A stretch of 32,409 nt of DNA from Candidatus Aminicenantota bacterium (lineage in GTDB: Bacteria; Acidobacteriota; Aminicenantia; Aminicenantales; UBA4085): NCBI GenBank assembly GCA_017883285.1, contig JADGNV010000123.1, forward strand, positions 1 to 32,409. The letters run 5' to 3'. Below are positions 1-6,620 of the stretch, piece after piece. The translations under genes were made by a program, and so were the position numbers. The notes under the pieces were generated by a model. That model searched no databases and had not been told where the DNA came from. It worked only from the letters and a program-made list of their open reading frames with translations. Numbering within the stretch: the first letter of the stretch is position 1; every line of letters begins with the position of its first letter.

Positions 1-50
1 AAATTCCCGTCCCTCGTACCCGCGGCAGGGTGCTGGGGCGGAGGCCTTTG

Positions 51-1202
51 ATGGCGACTTTGTCCCCGCAGGATCTCGTCGAGCTCGTCCGCTCGGTCTT
101 CCCCCGTTTCGCCGGCGACCGTGCGCTGGCCGTTCTCGTGGACATCCCGCGCGACCCCGGCCGGGACAATCCTCCCTGGAAGGCGCGCCGGGCGCTCGCC
201 TTCGAGTGGTTCGCCGCCCTGAAGGCCGGTCGGGTCGCCATCCCCCTCGACGATATCCGTCTGGTCGCCTACCCGGACGCGGGCTCGAACAACGCCGACC
301 TCCCCGCTGAGGCGTTTCTGCTGGAGACACCAGTGCCCGACGAGGCGTCGGGCCTCGTCCGGGCCGGCCTGCGCGTGACCTTCACCCACGTCTTCGCCGA
401 AACCCAGCTCTTCTTTGCCCCGACGGAGTTCTCGACCACCGCGCCGCTCAAGGTGGCGGCCAAACGGTTCGGCTTCCGGGCGGCGACCATGCCCGGGTTC
501 GCCCCGTCCATGGTCCCGGCGCTCCGGATCGACTACGGCGAGGTGGCCCGCCGCGTGGACGCCCTGAAATCGCGCCTCGACGAGGCGGTCCGGGCCGACA
601 TCCGGTTCCTCGTTGCCGGCCGCCTCGAATATGCCGTCAGGTTCGACCTCCGCCACCGGACGGCCCACGCAAGCACGGGCCGCTTCCCCGAAGCCGGGAC
701 CGCCGGCAATCTCCCCAGCGGGGAAGCCTACATCGTCCCTTATGAAGGGGAGAAGGGCGAGACGAGCGGCACGGCCGGCGTCCTTCCGGTCGAAATCGAG
801 GGCGAGGTCGTCCTCTTCACCGTCGAGGCCAACAAGGCCGTGCGCGTCGAGGGGGACGGCCCGGCCGCGGCGGCGGAGCGCGAGCACCTGCGCCGCGAGC
901 CGGCGTACGGCAACATGGCCGAGCTGGGCTTCGGCGTGCTGGGCGCCTTCGGGCTGGCGCCGGTCGGCGAGATCCTGCTCGACGAGAAGCTCGGCCTGCA
1001 CGTCGCCTTCGGCCGGAGCGAACACTTCGGTGGGGCCGTGGGCCCGAAGGATTTCTCGTCCCCCGCGGAAGTCGTCCACCTCGACCGGATTTACATCCCC
1101 GAGTCGATGCCGCGCGTCGCCGTCCGATCCGTGACGCTCGCCTATCCGGATGGGCGCACGGAGACCATCATGAGCGCGGGCCGCTATTCCATTTTCGGAT
1201 AG
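51..1202 (+). CDS. M29-like (aminopeptidase T type) metallopeptidase
   Basis: Predicted 383-residue cytoplasmic protein resembling thermophilic aminopeptidases of family M29, which remove N-terminal residues using two metal ions. Supporting residues are E225 in a LPSGE motif, E291 in NMAELGFG, H317 in DEKLGLHVAFG, and H343 and D345 in VHLD. Their order and spacing fit the M29 metal-ligand pattern. The tyrosine ligand usually found just after the first histidine is not obvious; the region reads GRSEHFGG. I chose the ATG at 51 because GGAGG lies about 7 bases upstream. An in-frame GTG at 30 has no comparable site. The gene is 14 bp from the next gene on the same strand. No signal peptide is visible. 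Family assignment is by motif recognition, and peptidase activity is inferred. Confidence 0.62.
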   Translation: MATLSPQDLVELVRSVFPRFAGDRALAVLVDIPRDPGRDNPPWKARRALAFEWFAALKAGRVAIPLDDIRLVAYPDAGSNNADLPAEAFLLETPVPDEASGLVRAGLRVTFTHVFAETQLFFAPTEFSTTAPLKVAAKRFGFRAATMPGFAPSMVPALRIDYGEVARRVDALKSRLDEAVRADIRFLVAGRLEYAVRFDLRHRTAHASTGRFPEAGTAGNLPSGEAYIVPYEGEKGETSGTAGVLPVEIEGEVVLFTVEANKAVRVEGDGPAAAAEREHLRREPAYGNMAELGFGVLGAFGLAPVGEILLDEKLGLHVAFGRSEHFGGAVGPKDFSSPAEVVHLDRIYIPESMPRVAVRSVTLAYPDGRTETIMSAGRYSIFG

Positions 1203-1216
1203 ATCAAGGAGAACGC

Positions 1217-1885
1217 ATGAGGAAAAAGGCGATGATCGTCCTGGCTTCCCTGCTCGGCCTCGCGACCGCCATCGCGGTCACGGGCTCCATGCCCCAGGCG
1301 GCGGACAAGGCGTCTGCCCTCGACATCCAAGTGAAGGCCTTCCTCGAAAAGATGAAATCCCGGTGGGCCGACCTCAACGTCCCCGAGGGGGACGGACAGC
1401 TCCTCTACGATATCGTCCTGAAGAACAATTATAAAAAGGCCTTGGAGATCGGAACGTCCACCGGCCATTCCGGCATCTGGATCGCCTGGGCCCTGAGCAA
1501 GACGGGCGGCAAGCTGATCACGATCGAAATCGACGAGAGCCGCCATAAGGAAGCCCTGGCCCATTTCCGGGAGGCGGGCCTGGCCGAATACATCGACGCC
1601 CGGTTGGCCGACGCCCACAAGCTGGTCGAAGAGCTCCCCGGCCCCTTCGACTTCGTCTTCAGCGATGCGGACAAGGCGTGGTACGTCAATTACGCCAAGG
1701 CCGTGATCCCGAAGCTCCTGCCGGGCGGCTGCCTCGCCGCGCACAACATCTCGCCGCGGCGGGGAGGCTTCGGCGGCGGGAACGGCGGCTATTTCGATTA
1801 CATGAAAAATCTCTCGGATTTCGATACGAGCATGGCGGCCGACCGCAGCAGCCTGGCCGTCAGCTATAAAAAGAAGGCCCGATAA
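1217..1885 (+). CDS. Exported class I SAM-dependent (O-)methyltransferase-like protein
   Basis: 222-residue protein with a catechol/caffeoyl-CoA O-methyltransferase type fold. Motif I is LEIGTSTGHSG (E77 onward), an acidic IEID follows as the likely ribose-binding strand end, and FDFVFSDADKAWYVNY matches the DADK..Y signature of O-methyltransferase family 3. Residues 1-30 form a basic start, a hydrophobic stretch and an Ala-rich end that looks like a signal peptide (MPQAADKA). That is odd for an enzyme needing cytoplasmic S-adenosylmethionine. A glycine-rich insert (GGFGGGNGG) lies near residue 190. AAGGAG lies 6 bases before the ATG. It probably shares a transcript with the upstream peptidase gene and ends 16 bp from the convergent transporter gene. 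The substrate is unknown. Confidence 0.75.
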   Translation: MRKKAMIVLASLLGLATAIAVTGSMPQAADKASALDIQVKAFLEKMKSRWADLNVPEGDGQLLYDIVLKNNYKKALEIGTSTGHSGIWIAWALSKTGGKLITIEIDESRHKEALAHFREAGLAEYIDARLADAHKLVEELPGPFDFVFSDADKAWYVNYAKAVIPKLLPGGCLAAHNISPRRGGFGGGNGGYFDYMKNLSDFDTSMAADRSSLAVSYKKKAR

Positions 1886-1901
1886 TCTCTTCGACGGCCG
1901 G

Positions 1902-3119
1902 TCAGGGCTGTTCGGGCTCCAGGCGGGCGGTGGGATCGGGTTCCGCGGCCCCGCCGCCGAAGAACTCCGGGCCCCGGCCCGCGTAGAAGGCGAAGATCCC
2001 AAGCGTCAGGATGCCCGTGAGGATGAACGGGAACTGGATGCCGAGGGCGTCTGATAGAAATCCGGAGACGAGCGACACCAGGGCCCCCGAGATCAGCTGG
2101 ATGTTCGAGACCCAGCTGAAGGCCTGGGTCTGACCCTCGGCCGGGACGGTCGAGCCGACGAAGGTGTGGAGCGAGGGATAGGTCATCAGGAGAAATCCGC
2201 CGAACAGGACTAGGGCCGCCACGGCCAGGCCCTTGACCGGGGCGAACCCGAGGACGAACAGGCAGACCGCCGCGCCCCCCAGGCTTAATAGAAATATCTT
2301 TTTTCTTCCGAAGCGCCGGCTCCAGGTCCCGTAGCCGTAGCCGGTGATCGTGCCCAAACCGATCCAGAGGGCGAGGAAAAGGCCTGTCCGGCCCATCGGG
2401 ATTGCGAACCTGTGGTTGAGGAGCGAAGGCGCGTAGAAGACCGTGACCGACCAGCCCATGCCGCCGAAGAAAAATCCCGGGATGTAGCGTTTAACAGAGA
2501 GCAAAGACTGCCACCAGGAACGGACGCCGAGCTTGGGCGCCTGGTCCGCGTTCCGCGAAGAGACCCCCCGCACGGCCATGAGGCCGAGGATGATGATCAC
2601 GATCCCGAACAGGCTCCAGGCGTAGAGAGGCATCTTCCACGTCCAGCGCTGGGCCATATAGCCGACGGTCAGGTAAGCGAGCATGACTCCCACATTGCCC
2701 GAGCCGCTCTGGATTCCCATGGCGTCGTCCAGCCCCTTGCCCGAGCCGGCCATCGATTTCGAGACCCAGGCGATGATGACCGGATGATAGAAGCTCGTGA
2801 AGACCCGGATGAGGACGAAAAAGAGGACCAGCATCCCGAACGTCCGGGACAACGGAACGAGGGCCGTCGCGGCGCAAATGCCGGCTCCGCTCGCGAGGAG
2901 GAGGGTTCGGTATTCGTACTTGTAGGAGAGGCGGACGGCGAGGAACTGGACGATGAGCGTCGTGAATAGGCCGATGTTCGACAGGAGTCCGATCTGGGAA
3001 TAGCGGGTGATGAGGAACGCCTGGCTATAGAGAATGGGAAAGATGGTTGGGGTGATGACCGAGGCGGCGTCGTTCAACATATGGAAGAGCGACGCGGTGA
3101 GGAGGATCTTTTTTTTCAT
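1902..3119 (-). CDS. Major facilitator superfamily transporter (Fsr-like)
   Basis: About 405 residues with around 12 hydrophobic segments, the usual MFS size, placed in the cytoplasmic membrane. The N-terminus (FHMLNDAASVITPTIFPIL) and the helix containing FYHPVIIAWVSKSM resemble the fosmidomycin-resistance (Fsr) type branch, where an FHP-like motif is common. A basic cytoplasmic loop (GYGTWSRRFGRKK) lies midway, as in MFS proteins. The C-terminal tail is Pro/Glu rich. I prefer the ATG at 3119 to an in-frame TTG at 3125. The predicted promoter leaves only about an 8-base leader and neither codon has a Shine-Dalgarno sequence. The gene is convergent with the methyltransferase gene. The substrate cannot be told from the sequence. 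Confidence 0.8.
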   Translation of the reverse strand: MKKKILLTASLFHMLNDAASVITPTIFPILYSQAFLITRYSQIGLLSNIGLFTTLIVQFLAVRLSYKYEYRTLLLASGAGICAATALVPLSRTFGMLVLFFVLIRVFTSFYHPVIIAWVSKSMAGSGKGLDDAMGIQSGSGNVGVMLAYLTVGYMAQRWTWKMPLYAWSLFGIVIIILGLMAVRGVSSRNADQAPKLGVRSWWQSLLSVKRYIPGFFFGGMGWSVTVFYAPSLLNHRFAIPMGRTGLFLALWIGLGTITGYGYGTWSRRFGRKKIFLLSLGGAAVCLFVLGFAPVKGLAVAALVLFGGFLLMTYPSLHTFVGSTVPAEGQTQAFSWVSNIQLISGALVSLVSGFLSDALGIQFPFILTGILTLGIFAFYAGRGPEFFGGGAAEPDPTARLEPEQP

Positions 3120-3133
3120 GGCCAAGGTAGGCT

Positions 3134-3163
3134 ACTTTATCACGGCCCAAAATCCCAACGCAA
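3134..3163 (-). promoter_or_regulatory. Sigma-70 type promoter of the MFS gene
   Basis: On the minus strand TTGCGT (3163-3158) and TAAAGT (3139-3134) are separated by 18 bp. The expected transcription start is near 3127, only about 8 bases from the ATG. Confidence 0.45.
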
Positions 3164-3196
3164 GGCGGGTGGGGTGAAGGGGCAGAGGGACGTCGG

Positions 3197-3288
3197 CTCT
3201 GCGCGGCTCCCGCCCCAGTCGCTCTCGCGGCTCACCCACAAACCGCGGGTCCCCGCCGCTTCGAGCGACCGGGGCTCGCGCCGCGCCA
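3197..3288. repeat. Imperfect inverted repeat (long hairpin)
   Basis: The left arm at 3212-3231 (GCCCC-AGTCGCTC-TCGCGGC) pairs with the right arm at 3255-3275 (GCCGC-TTCGAGCGAC-CGGGGC) with few mismatches and one indel. Weaker pairing extends outward through GC-rich flanks (about 3197-3211 with 3276-3288). No open reading frame is convincing here. It abuts the 92-bp element at 3295, so the whole 328-bp gap between the divergent genes is mostly repeat-like DNA. It may be a degenerate mobile repeat or a structured spacer. Confidence 0.5.
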
Positions 3289-3294
3289 TAGATG

Positions 3295-3386
3295 GGGGTC
3301 AGGTCTTAACTTTTGATATTTTTAGCGAGACCTGGCACTACGGGGTCAGGCCGAGTCAAATTTGTTAAATGTTAAGACCTGACCCC
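3295..3386. mobile_element. 92-bp MITE-like element with perfect 16-bp terminal inverted repeats
   Basis: The left end GGGGTCAGGTCTTAAC (3295-3310) is the exact reverse complement of the right end (3371-3386). The inner flanks are T-rich on one side and A-rich on the other and pair partly. A partial third copy, GGGGTCAGG, lies at 3342-3350. It encodes nothing and carries no transposase. Ends of this kind resemble short repeats I associate with REP-type (Y1) tyrosine transposases; that link is from memory. The element sits just upstream of the promoter of the FAD dehydrogenase operon and differs sharply in base composition from its surroundings. Confidence 0.75.
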
Positions 3387-3427
3387 GCAGCCCCCCCGCA
3401 GCCCGCCTGGAAGTCCTTGTCCCGTTC

Positions 3428-3436
3428 TGCTATCAT
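3428..3436 (+). promoter_or_regulatory. Extended -10 promoter of the GlpA-like operon
   Basis: TGC-TATCAT (3428-3436) forms an extended -10 element without a good -35. The start codon follows 11 bases later, so the leader would be only about 5 bases. Confidence 0.4.
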
Positions 3437-3447
3437 TCCGTACCGCT

Positions 3448-4944
3448 ATGCGCCCGAAGATACCCGTTTCCGCCAAGTCCGAACCGCTCCCGTCCGCCTT
3501 CGATGTCGTGGTCGTCGGGGGCGGGGTCGTCGGCTGTGCCGTCCTCCGCGAGCTCTCCCGATACGGCCTCCGACTGCTCCTCCTCGAGCGCGAGTCCGAC
3601 CTGGCCGAGGGCATCAGCAAAGGCAACAGCGGCGTTATCCACGCCGGCTTCAACGTCCCCTCGGGAACGCTGAAGGCCCGGACGAACGTCGAAGGCCTGT
3701 CCCGGATCTACCGCCTGGCCCGGGAGCTCGGCGTTCCCCATCGCCGGACGGGGAAGCTCGTCGTGGCCCTGGCCGACGAAGACCGGCCGCACCTGGAGGA
3801 GCTCAAGGCCCAAGGCGACCGGAACGGCACGCCCGGCCTCGAGATCGTGGACGAAAGCGGCATCCGGGCCCTCGCCCCCCACGTCCGGGGCCGCTGGGCG
3901 CTGTCCTCGCCCCACTCGGGCATCATCTCTCCCTACGAATTCACGATCGCCCTGGCCGAATGCGCCCTCCAGAACGGCGCCCGGGTCCTCCTCGAAACGC
4001 CCCTGACGGCCGTCGGCATCCGGCCCGAGGGCTTTCTCCTCGAGACCCCGCGCGGCCGGTTTTCGGCGCGCTGGGTCGTCAACTGCGCCGGACTGTACTC
4101 GGATGAGGTGGCGGCGCTGGCCGGCATCGAGGACTACCGGATCTATCCCTATCGCGGCGAATACCTGATCACGGACAAGGAGGCGGCGGCCGTCCTCGAT
4201 ATCCCCGTCTATCCGGTGCCGCCCCGGGACGACTCCTTTCTCGGCGCGCACCTCACGCCCACTCTCGAGGGACATATCCTCCTCGGCCCGAGCTCGGCCT
4301 ACGTCGAGGACAAGCGGGACGCGGCCACGACCCGTCCGGTCATGGACCGGCTCAAGGCGGAAGCCTTCCTCCTTGTCCCCGAACTGCGGCGGCTTCTGTT
4401 CATCCACGCATACGCCGGTCTGCGACCCAAGCTCACTGACCCCCAGGGTCGGGTCAAGCTGGCCGATTTCATCGTGGAGGAAAGCCGGCTCCGGCCCCGC
4501 TGGGTGAACTTGGTCGGCATCGAATCGCCCGGGCTGACCGCCGCGCCGGCGCTCGCGGCCCGGGTGATCGACATCATCGGCGCGCGGGAGGACCTCGCGC
4601 TCCGGCCCGATTTTCGGCCCGATCGGCCGGCCGTCCCTAAATTCGCCACTCTCGACGACGGCGAAAGGGCCCGCCGCGTCGCCGCGGATCGGGCCTGGGG
4701 CGAGATGGTCTGCCGCTGCGAGCATGTGACGCGGGCGGAGGTGACGGCGGCGGTCCGCAATCCCTCCGGGGCCAGAAGCTTGGACGCGGTCAAGCGCCGG
4801 ACGCGCTGCGGCATGGGACGCTGCCAGGGCGGATTTTGCGGTCCGCGGCTTGCGGACATCCTGCAGGCCGAGGGCGTGCCGCCGGAGAAAATCAGCAAGC
4901 GGGGGAGCGGCTCGGAAATGTTCTACGGACGGAACAAGCCATGA
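3448..4944 (+). CDS. FAD-dependent glycerol-3-phosphate dehydrogenase-like protein with BFD-type Fe-S domain
   Basis: 498 residues. Residues about 18-50 hold an FAD-binding Rossmann motif (VVVVGGGVVGCAVLREL, then LLLLERES), followed by a DAO-type oxidoreductase domain to about residue 400. The C-terminal roughly 80 residues carry cysteines in VCRCEHVT and in RCGMGRCQGGFC, matching a bacterioferritin-associated ferredoxin-like [2Fe-2S] domain. GlpA-type dehydrogenases oxidise glycerol 3-phosphate to dihydroxyacetone phosphate. This domain order and the next two genes match a known three-gene set seen in Thermotogae and Firmicutes. No glycerol kinase or glycerol facilitator gene is in the window, so another 2-hydroxy acid or amino acid could be the substrate. 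Its stop overlaps the next start (ATGA). Confidence 0.8.
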   Translation: MRPKIPVSAKSEPLPSAFDVVVVGGGVVGCAVLRELSRYGLRLLLLERESDLAEGISKGNSGVIHAGFNVPSGTLKARTNVEGLSRIYRLARELGVPHRRTGKLVVALADEDRPHLEELKAQGDRNGTPGLEIVDESGIRALAPHVRGRWALSSPHSGIISPYEFTIALAECALQNGARVLLETPLTAVGIRPEGFLLETPRGRFSARWVVNCAGLYSDEVAALAGIEDYRIYPYRGEYLITDKEAAAVLDIPVYPVPPRDDSFLGAHLTPTLEGHILLGPSSAYVEDKRDAATTRPVMDRLKAEAFLLVPELRRLLFIHAYAGLRPKLTDPQGRVKLADFIVEESRLRPRWVNLVGIESPGLTAAPALAARVIDIIGAREDLALRPDFRPDRPAVPKFATLDDGERARRVAADRAWGEMVCRCEHVTRAEVTAAVRNPSGARSLDAVKRRTRCGMGRCQGGFCGPRLADILQAEGVPPEKISKRGSGSEMFYGRNKP

Positions 4945-6194
4945 CGGCCGGGCCCGAAACGCACGACGTCGTGGTCATCGGCGGGGGGCCGGCCGGCCTG
5001 GCTGCGGCCCTCGGCGCCCGGCGCGCGGGCGCGGAGGACGTCCTCATCCTCGAGCGCGAGCGCGAGCTCGGCGGAATCCTCCGCCAATGCGTTCACGACG
5101 GCTTCGGCCTCTTCCTCTATAAGGAGTCGATCTCGGGGCCCGAATACGCCGAGCGCCTGGCCGAAGACGCTTGGCGCGAAGGCGTCCGCACCCGGACCGG
5201 GGCCATGGTCCTGGATCTGACCGCGGACCGGCTCCTGCGGGTGAATTCGGCCGACGGCTACCGTCTGATCCGGGCCGGGGCGGTCGTCCTGGCCATGGGC
5301 TGCCGGGAGCGGACGCGGGAGATGATCGAGATCCCGGGCACGCGGCCGGCGGGCGTCCTCACCGCGGGAAGCGCCCAGCACATGGTCAATCTCCAGAACC
5401 TTCGGATCGGACACGACGCGGTCATCCTCGGCTCGGGCGACATCGGCCTGATCATGGCCCGGCGGCTGACCTTCGAGGGGATGCGCGTCCGGGGCGTATT
5501 CGAGCTCATGCCCTGGGCGAACGGCTTGGAGCGGAACGTCCGGCAGTGCCTTCGGGATTTCGACATCCCCCTGGAGCTCTCGAGCACGGTCGTCGAGGTC
5601 CGGGGCCGGGACCGCGTTTCGAGCGTGGTCGTAGCCCGGGTGGACGAAACATTCCGCCCCATCCCCGGCACCGAACGCGAGGTGCCCTGCGACACGTTGC
5701 TTCTATCGGTCGGGCTTATTCCGGAAAACGAGCTCTCCCGGAGGGCGGGCATCGAGCTCTCGCCCCTCACCGGCGGCGCGCTCGTGGACGAGACGCTGAC
5801 GACTTCGGTCCCGGGGATCTTTTCCTGCGGCAACGTCCTCCATATCCACGACATCGCCGATGGGGCGTCGTTCGAGGGATTTGCGGCGGGCCGCCGCGCG
5901 GCCGAGTTCCTCGCCCGCGGGGCGGGGGCCGCAGAAAGCCGGCGGGTCCGCATCGCGCCCGGCGAGAACATCCGCTATGTCCTTCCCCAGGCTGCGCAGG
6001 CCGGGACGGAGGGACTCGAGCTGAATTTCCGGGTCACGGTCCCCGGCCGCGACCGGTGGGTGACCGTCCGGGGCGCCGCGTCCGGGGCGCTCTATTTCCG
6101 GAAGAAATTCGCGCGGCTGGTCCCCTCCGAGATGCTGAAAATCAGGATCAAACGGGCCGTCGAGGAGGACGTGGAGGTCCGGTGCCATGGATGA
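4941..6194 (+). CDS. FAD/NAD(P)-dependent oxidoreductase, partner of the GlpA-like enzyme
   Basis: 417 residues. Two dinucleotide-binding motifs are visible: VVVIGGGPAGLAAALGAR near residue 10 (FAD), and VILGSGDIGLIMARRL near residue 160 (NAD(P)H). The motif GGALVDETLTTSVPGIFSCGN near residue 290 is the typical second FAD contact of pyridine nucleotide-disulfide reductases. A redox-active CxxC of the thioredoxin reductase kind is not present. The start at 4941 overlaps the previous stop by 4 bases, showing translational coupling; longer in-frame starts fall inside the previous gene. It probably passes electrons between the GlpA-like subunit and NAD(P) or another acceptor. It acts in the cytoplasm or at the inner membrane face. 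Confidence 0.8.
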   Translation: MTAGPETHDVVVIGGGPAGLAAALGARRAGAEDVLILERERELGGILRQCVHDGFGLFLYKESISGPEYAERLAEDAWREGVRTRTGAMVLDLTADRLLRVNSADGYRLIRAGAVVLAMGCRERTREMIEIPGTRPAGVLTAGSAQHMVNLQNLRIGHDAVILGSGDIGLIMARRLTFEGMRVRGVFELMPWANGLERNVRQCLRDFDIPLELSSTVVEVRGRDRVSSVVVARVDETFRPIPGTEREVPCDTLLLSVGLIPENELSRRAGIELSPLTGGALVDETLTTSVPGIFSCGNVLHIHDIADGASFEGFAAGRRAAEFLARGAGAAESRRVRIAPGENIRYVLPQAAQAGTEGLELNFRVTVPGRDRWVTVRGAASGALYFRKKFARLVPSEMLKIRIKRAVEEDVEVRCHG

Positions 6195-6540
6195 CCGGCT
6201 GACCTGCCTCCTGTGCCCCGTCGGCTGCGAACTCGAGGTTCAGCGGGAGGGCGACGCCGTGGAGGTGCGCGGGCACCAATGCGACAAAGGCGTGGGGTTC
6301 GCCCAGGACGAGGTCCTCCACCCGAAGCGGAACCTGGCCACTTCGGTCCCCGCCCGGGGCACTACATCCCGGATGATTTCAGTCCGGTTGAGCGAGCGCG
6401 TCCCGCGCGACGCGATCTTCCCCATCCTGGCCGAGATCGCGAAGCTCCGGCCGCCGCTCCCCGTGCGGCGCGGTCAGGTGCTGATCGCCGACGTGTTGGG
6501 GACGGGAGTGGACGTCATCGCCACCCGGACCGTCGAATAG
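6187..6540 (+). CDS. DUF1667 cysteine-rich redox partner protein
   Basis: 117 residues. The N-terminus holds CLLCPVGCEL and then HQCDKG, four cysteines in the spacing of DUF1667 proteins, which resemble an iron-sulfur binding end of molybdopterin oxidoreductases. The PKRNLATSV stretch and the C-terminal GTGVDVIATR also match the family as I know it. The ATG overlaps the previous stop by 8 bases (ATGGATGA), completing a three-gene operon with the two flavoproteins. It likely serves as a small Fe-S subunit of the same dehydrogenase complex. No terminator is obvious in the 80 bp downstream. Confidence 0.8.
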   Translation: MDDRLTCLLCPVGCELEVQREGDAVEVRGHQCDKGVGFAQDEVLHPKRNLATSVPARGTTSRMISVRLSERVPRDAIFPILAEIAKLRPPLPVRRGQVLIADVLGTGVDVIATRTVE

Positions 6541-6620
6541 TCAGCTCGAAAAGGAGTCCTCCCTCCGACAAAGGCCTATATGGGGCCGGGGCCGATCTCA
6601 GCCCCTAACTAGCGGACGGG

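Noticed and set aside
3332-3347. TGGCAC followed by GGGGTC within the 92-bp element, considered as a sigma-54 promoter.
   Set aside because: The GC doublet expected 12 bp after GG is absent.
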